Source: Allobosea sp. WAO
GTDB lineage: Bacteria; Pseudomonadota; Alphaproteobacteria; Rhizobiales; Beijerinckiaceae
Length of the DNA: 64,000 nucleotides
Assembly: GCF_001509835.1 (NCBI RefSeq)
Contig: NZ_JXTJ01000003.1
Location: 186,001-250,000 of the forward strand
Reading direction: 5' to 3'
The notes under the pieces were generated by a model. That model ran no database searches and was not told the DNA's origin. It saw only the letters and a program-made list of their open reading frames with translations. Shown here piece after piece: positions 61,824-64,000 of this stretch. The translations under genes were made by a program, and so were the position numbers. How positions within the stretch are numbered: position 1 is the first letter of the stretch; each line of letters begins with the position of its first letter.

Positions 61824-64000
61824 TCAGCCACGGCGGTCGCGCCCGCCGCCGCCTGAACGCGGCGGTCCCGAGCGCGGGCCGCCCTTGCCACCCGGCTTGC
61901 CGCCGCCGGGGCGGGGGCCGCGGCCGCCCGGCCTGTCGCCTGCGGGCCTGTCACCGAAAGACTTGCCGCCGAACGGCTTGCCACCGCCGGACCTCTCGCC
62001 GAACGATTTTCCCCCGCCGGACCTTTCACCAAAGGGCTTGCCGCCGAAGGATTTGCGGCCCGCCGGCTTGTCGCCCGCGGGTCTTTCGCGGAACGGGCGT
62101 TCGGAGGTCGCCTCATCACCGCCCGCGCGCGGCGGGCGCTTGCCGCGCGGCGGACCCTCGGCCCAGTCGCCGCTGCTCTTCCAGGGGGATTCGCCGCTGC
62201 GATCAGGGCCGAACGCCTCCTGCGGTGCCCGCGACGGACGCTCGCCGCGCGGCGCGCGCGGCTTCAGGCCGGCTTCGCGCGGCTCTTCCGCGGGGGCGGC
62301 GGCGCGGACGCGCTCGACCTTGACCCGCCGGCCGCTCGGATCCTCGATCGCCTTGTCGCGCACGCGCACCACCTTACCGCTCGCCTCGCGGGCCTGGCGC
62401 TCCTCCTTTGGGTCGGCGCCCCGGCGCGGCGCGGCGCGGCGCTCGCGCTGCGGCTCGGCGTCCTCGTCGCGCCAGACGGTGCGCTTCCACGGCTTGTCGC
62501 TACGGTCGTCCTGCGAGGGCGTGCGCTGGACGAAAGGCATGCCGTCGGCGTCCTCGCGCGGGCGCCGGCGCGGCCGGTCGTCGCCGGCTGGAGCCCGGGG
62601 GCGGGCAGGGCGCTCGCCCGCCGGCAGTTCGTCGCGGCGCGGCGCCTCGAAATCGACGCCGGCCTTGGCCATCAGCTCGGTGCCGAGCTGGTCCTTCAGT
62701 ACCTTGGAGCGGATTTCGTCGGCCTCGCCCTCCGGCAGGTCGCCGAGCTGGAACGGGCCGAAGGAGATCCGGATCAGCCGGTTCACCTGCAGGCCGATAT
62801 GCTCGAGCAGGTTCTTGACCTCGCGGTTCTTGCCCTCGCGCAGATCGACGATCAGCCAGGTGTTGGCGCCCTGCTCGCGCTCGAAGCGGGCGGTGACCGG
62901 GCCGTAATTGACGCCGTCGATGGTGACGCCGTCCTTCAGCGTGTCGAGCCGCTCCTGCGTGACATGGCCGAAGGCACGCACGCGGTAGCGCCTGAGCCAG
63001 CCGGTCTCGGGCAGCTCCAGCATCCGCGCGAGGCCGCCATCATTGGTCAGCAGCAGCAGCCCTTCGGTGTTGATGTCGAGCCGGCCGATCGAGAGCACGC
63101 GCGGCAAATCCTCCGGCAGCGCGTCGAACACCGTCGGTCGCCCTTCGGGATCATGGTTCGTCGTCACCAGCCCACGCGGCTTGTGGTAGAGCCAGACCCG
63201 GGTGCGTTCGCGTGCCGGCAAGGGCTCGCCGTCGATCAGCACGACATCGGAAGGGCTGACATCCAGCGCCGGGCTCTCGATCACCTGGCCGTTCACCGTG
63301 ACGCGGCCCTCGGCGATGATCGCCTCGCAATCGCGGCGCGAGGCGACTCCGGCGCGCGCCATCACCTTGGCGATGCGCTCGGGCTCCAGAAGCGACGGAA
63401 GAATGGTCGGGCCGACTGCCTCGGCAATCGCGGCGGCGCTGCGATGGGCCCGGTCGGGCCGGCTATGGGTCGGGTTGCTGCCCCGCGGCGCATCGAAGCG
63501 CTTGCCGCCGGAGCGCGGTCCGCCGAAGCTGCGGCCCTCGCCGCCCCTGCCTTCGCCCGGCTTGCCGCCGAAGCGCTTCTCGCCAAAGCTCCGTTCGCCG
63601 AAGCTCTTGCCTGCCGGCCTTTCGCCGCGAGGCCGCTCGCCACCTTCGCGGGGCGGGCGCGGCGCGCCGTCGCGGTCGGGGCGCTCGAAGCGGGTGGGTC
63701 TTTCGCTGCGCGGCCTGTCGCCCTCGCGGGGTGGCCGGTTCGCGAAGCGGTCCTCGCTACCGCGCTCGCGGAACGGCCGCTCGCCGCCTTCGCGGGGCGG
63801 GCGTGATCCGGCATCGCGGCCGGGCCGCTCGAAACGAGCCGGCCTGTCGCCGCGGGGCCTGTCGCCCTCACGCGGCGGACGGCTGGAGAAGCGCTCCTCG
63901 CCGCTGCGCTCGCGGAAGGGGCGCTCGCCGCCCTCGCGGGCCGGGCGCTCGCCGCTCGGGCGCTCGCGGAACGGCTTCTTCTCGAAGGGCTTTTTCTCGA
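61824..64000 (-). CDS. rluB: RluB-type 23S rRNA pseudouridine synthase with long charged tails (5' partial)
   Basis: The catalytic core lies at about 62640-63400: an S4 RNA-binding domain (LLEPERIAKVMARAGVASRRDCEAIIAEGRVTVNG), the active-site motif SIGRLDINTEGLLLLTNDG with the catalytic Asp, and EGKNREVKNLLEHIG. This is the RluB/RsuA family, which makes pseudouridine in ribosomal RNA. An in-frame N-terminal extension rich in R, P, E and G, with a 48-residue tandem repeat, continues past the right window edge, so the start is not seen. The C-terminal tail of about 270 residues is also charged and repetitive (SFGGKPFGERSGGG repeats). Such tails probably bind RNA or ribosomes. Confidence 0.9.
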   Translation of the reverse strand, partial: EKKPFEKKPFRERPSGERPAREGGERPFRERSGEERFSSRPPREGDRPRGDRPARFERPGRDAGSRPPREGGERPFRERGSEDRFANRPPREGDRPRSERPTRFERPDRDGAPRPPREGGERPRGERPAGKSFGERSFGEKRFGGKPGEGRGGEGRSFGGPRSGGKRFDAPRGSNPTHSRPDRAHRSAAAIAEAVGPTILPSLLEPERIAKVMARAGVASRRDCEAIIAEGRVTVNGQVIESPALDVSPSDVVLIDGEPLPARERTRVWLYHKPRGLVTTNHDPEGRPTVFDALPEDLPRVLSIGRLDINTEGLLLLTNDGGLARMLELPETGWLRRYRVRAFGHVTQERLDTLKDGVTIDGVNYGPVTARFEREQGANTWLIVDLREGKNREVKNLLEHIGLQVNRLIRISFGPFQLGDLPEGEADEIRSKVLKDQLGTELMAKAGVDFEAPRRDELPAGERPARPRAPAGDDRPRRRPREDADGMPFVQRTPSQDDRSDKPWKRTVWRDEDAEPQRERRAAPRRGADPKEERQAREASGKVVRVRDKAIEDPSGRRVKVERVRAAAPAEEPREAGLKPRAPRGERPSRAPQEAFGPDRSGESPWKSSGDWAEGPPRGKRPPRAGGDEATSERPFRERPAGDKPAGRKSFGGKPFGERSGGGKSFGERSGGGKPFGGKSFGDRPAGDRPGGRGPRPGGGKPGGKGGPRSGPPRSGGGGRDRRG
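63651..63938 (-). repeat. Two 144-base tandem coding repeats in the rluB extension
   Basis: Two adjacent 48-codon units (63795-63938 and 63651-63794) each begin REGGERPFRER and end in RPP, with RFERP in the last third. A third, shortened unit starts at 63650. The units are similar but not identical, so they are old in-frame duplications. Confidence 0.8.

Noticed and set aside
61960..62110. Regular repeats resembling a CRISPR-like array
   Set aside because: They are in-frame codon repeats for GGKPFGERSGG-type peptide units in the rluB tail, with no constant spacer length or non-repetitive spacers.

Overview
The window is a GC-rich chromosomal segment with short intergenic gaps. It carries minCDE, a PodJ-like polarity protein, a TipF-like degenerate EAL protein, a CheY-type regulator, a membrane-bound Tat-exported formate dehydrogenase and a MutL with the endonuclease motif. 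Together with nested palindromic intergenic repeats of a kind common in Rhizobiales, this points to an alphaproteobacterium of the order Hyphomicrobiales (Rhizobiales). A Bosea-like genus is my best guess, but that is inference from gene content and not a computed placement. I saw no rRNA, tRNA, CRISPR array, insertion sequence or integrase.

Layout. (1) 1-5.9 kb: fdhD-mobA (formate dehydrogenase sulfuration and Moco guanylylation), a tiny membrane protein, an SRPBCC protein, an orphan OmpA-type protein, mrp (Fe-S carrier), tusA (sulfur carrier) and a periplasmic WD40-cytochrome c fusion. (2) 5.9-9.0 kb: minCDE on the minus strand, a 490-base gap with a palindromic element, and a lone nucleotidyltransferase-fold protein. 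(3) 9.05-22.5 kb: the centrepiece, a formate dehydrogenase locus. A 679-residue multi-cluster ferredoxin protein diverges from a plus-strand series: biotin/lipoate-ligase-like protein, DUF6505, DUF6352, DUF3305, DUF3306, a helix-turn-helix/TorD fusion, a 64-residue Tat-signal protein, fdhA, fdhB and fdhC. A strong terminator follows, then mobB and moeA. The structural enzyme (periplasmic Mo catalytic subunit, ferredoxin subunit, cytochrome b anchor) is conventional. The five or six uncharacterised genes in front of it look like a dedicated and poorly described maturation system. A GATAA-N7-TTAT inverted motif occurs both in the divergent promoter region and directly in front of the HTH-TorD gene, so the chaperone may also be a regulator.

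(4) 22.5-28 kb: a TSUP permease with its TIGR02186 partner, and a 1169-residue PodJ-like protein. (5) 28.2-35.6 kb: a MerR regulator, then a beta-oxidation operon (acyl-CoA dehydrogenase, thiolase, bifunctional FadB/FadJ-type protein) interrupted by a compositionally foreign immunity-like ORF, then a methyltransferase. (6) 35.6-42.3 kb: a LysR/SDR divergent pair with a palindrome between them, a small membrane protein, a deformylase-like protein that has lost metal ligands, an ABC substrate-binding protein, a serine hydrolase and a class III aminotransferase. (7) 42.4-47.5 kb: a TPR membrane protein, the TipF-like protein, a HAD phosphatase, a 108-base nested palindromic repeat and a CheY-like regulator.

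(8) 47.7-59.9 kb: housekeeping genes maoC, ribF, ileS, lspA, an envelope protein of unknown role, an active/inactive M16 peptidase pair, pgi, a second repeat element and mutL. (9) 59.9-64 kb: a DUF2019 immunity-type gene overlapping a frameshifted HNH-like toxin remnant, then rsmD and a large-subunit pseudouridine synthase with very long charged low-complexity tails. This last gene runs off the right edge. Gene functions are assigned by reading motifs and from family memory; no database search was run.
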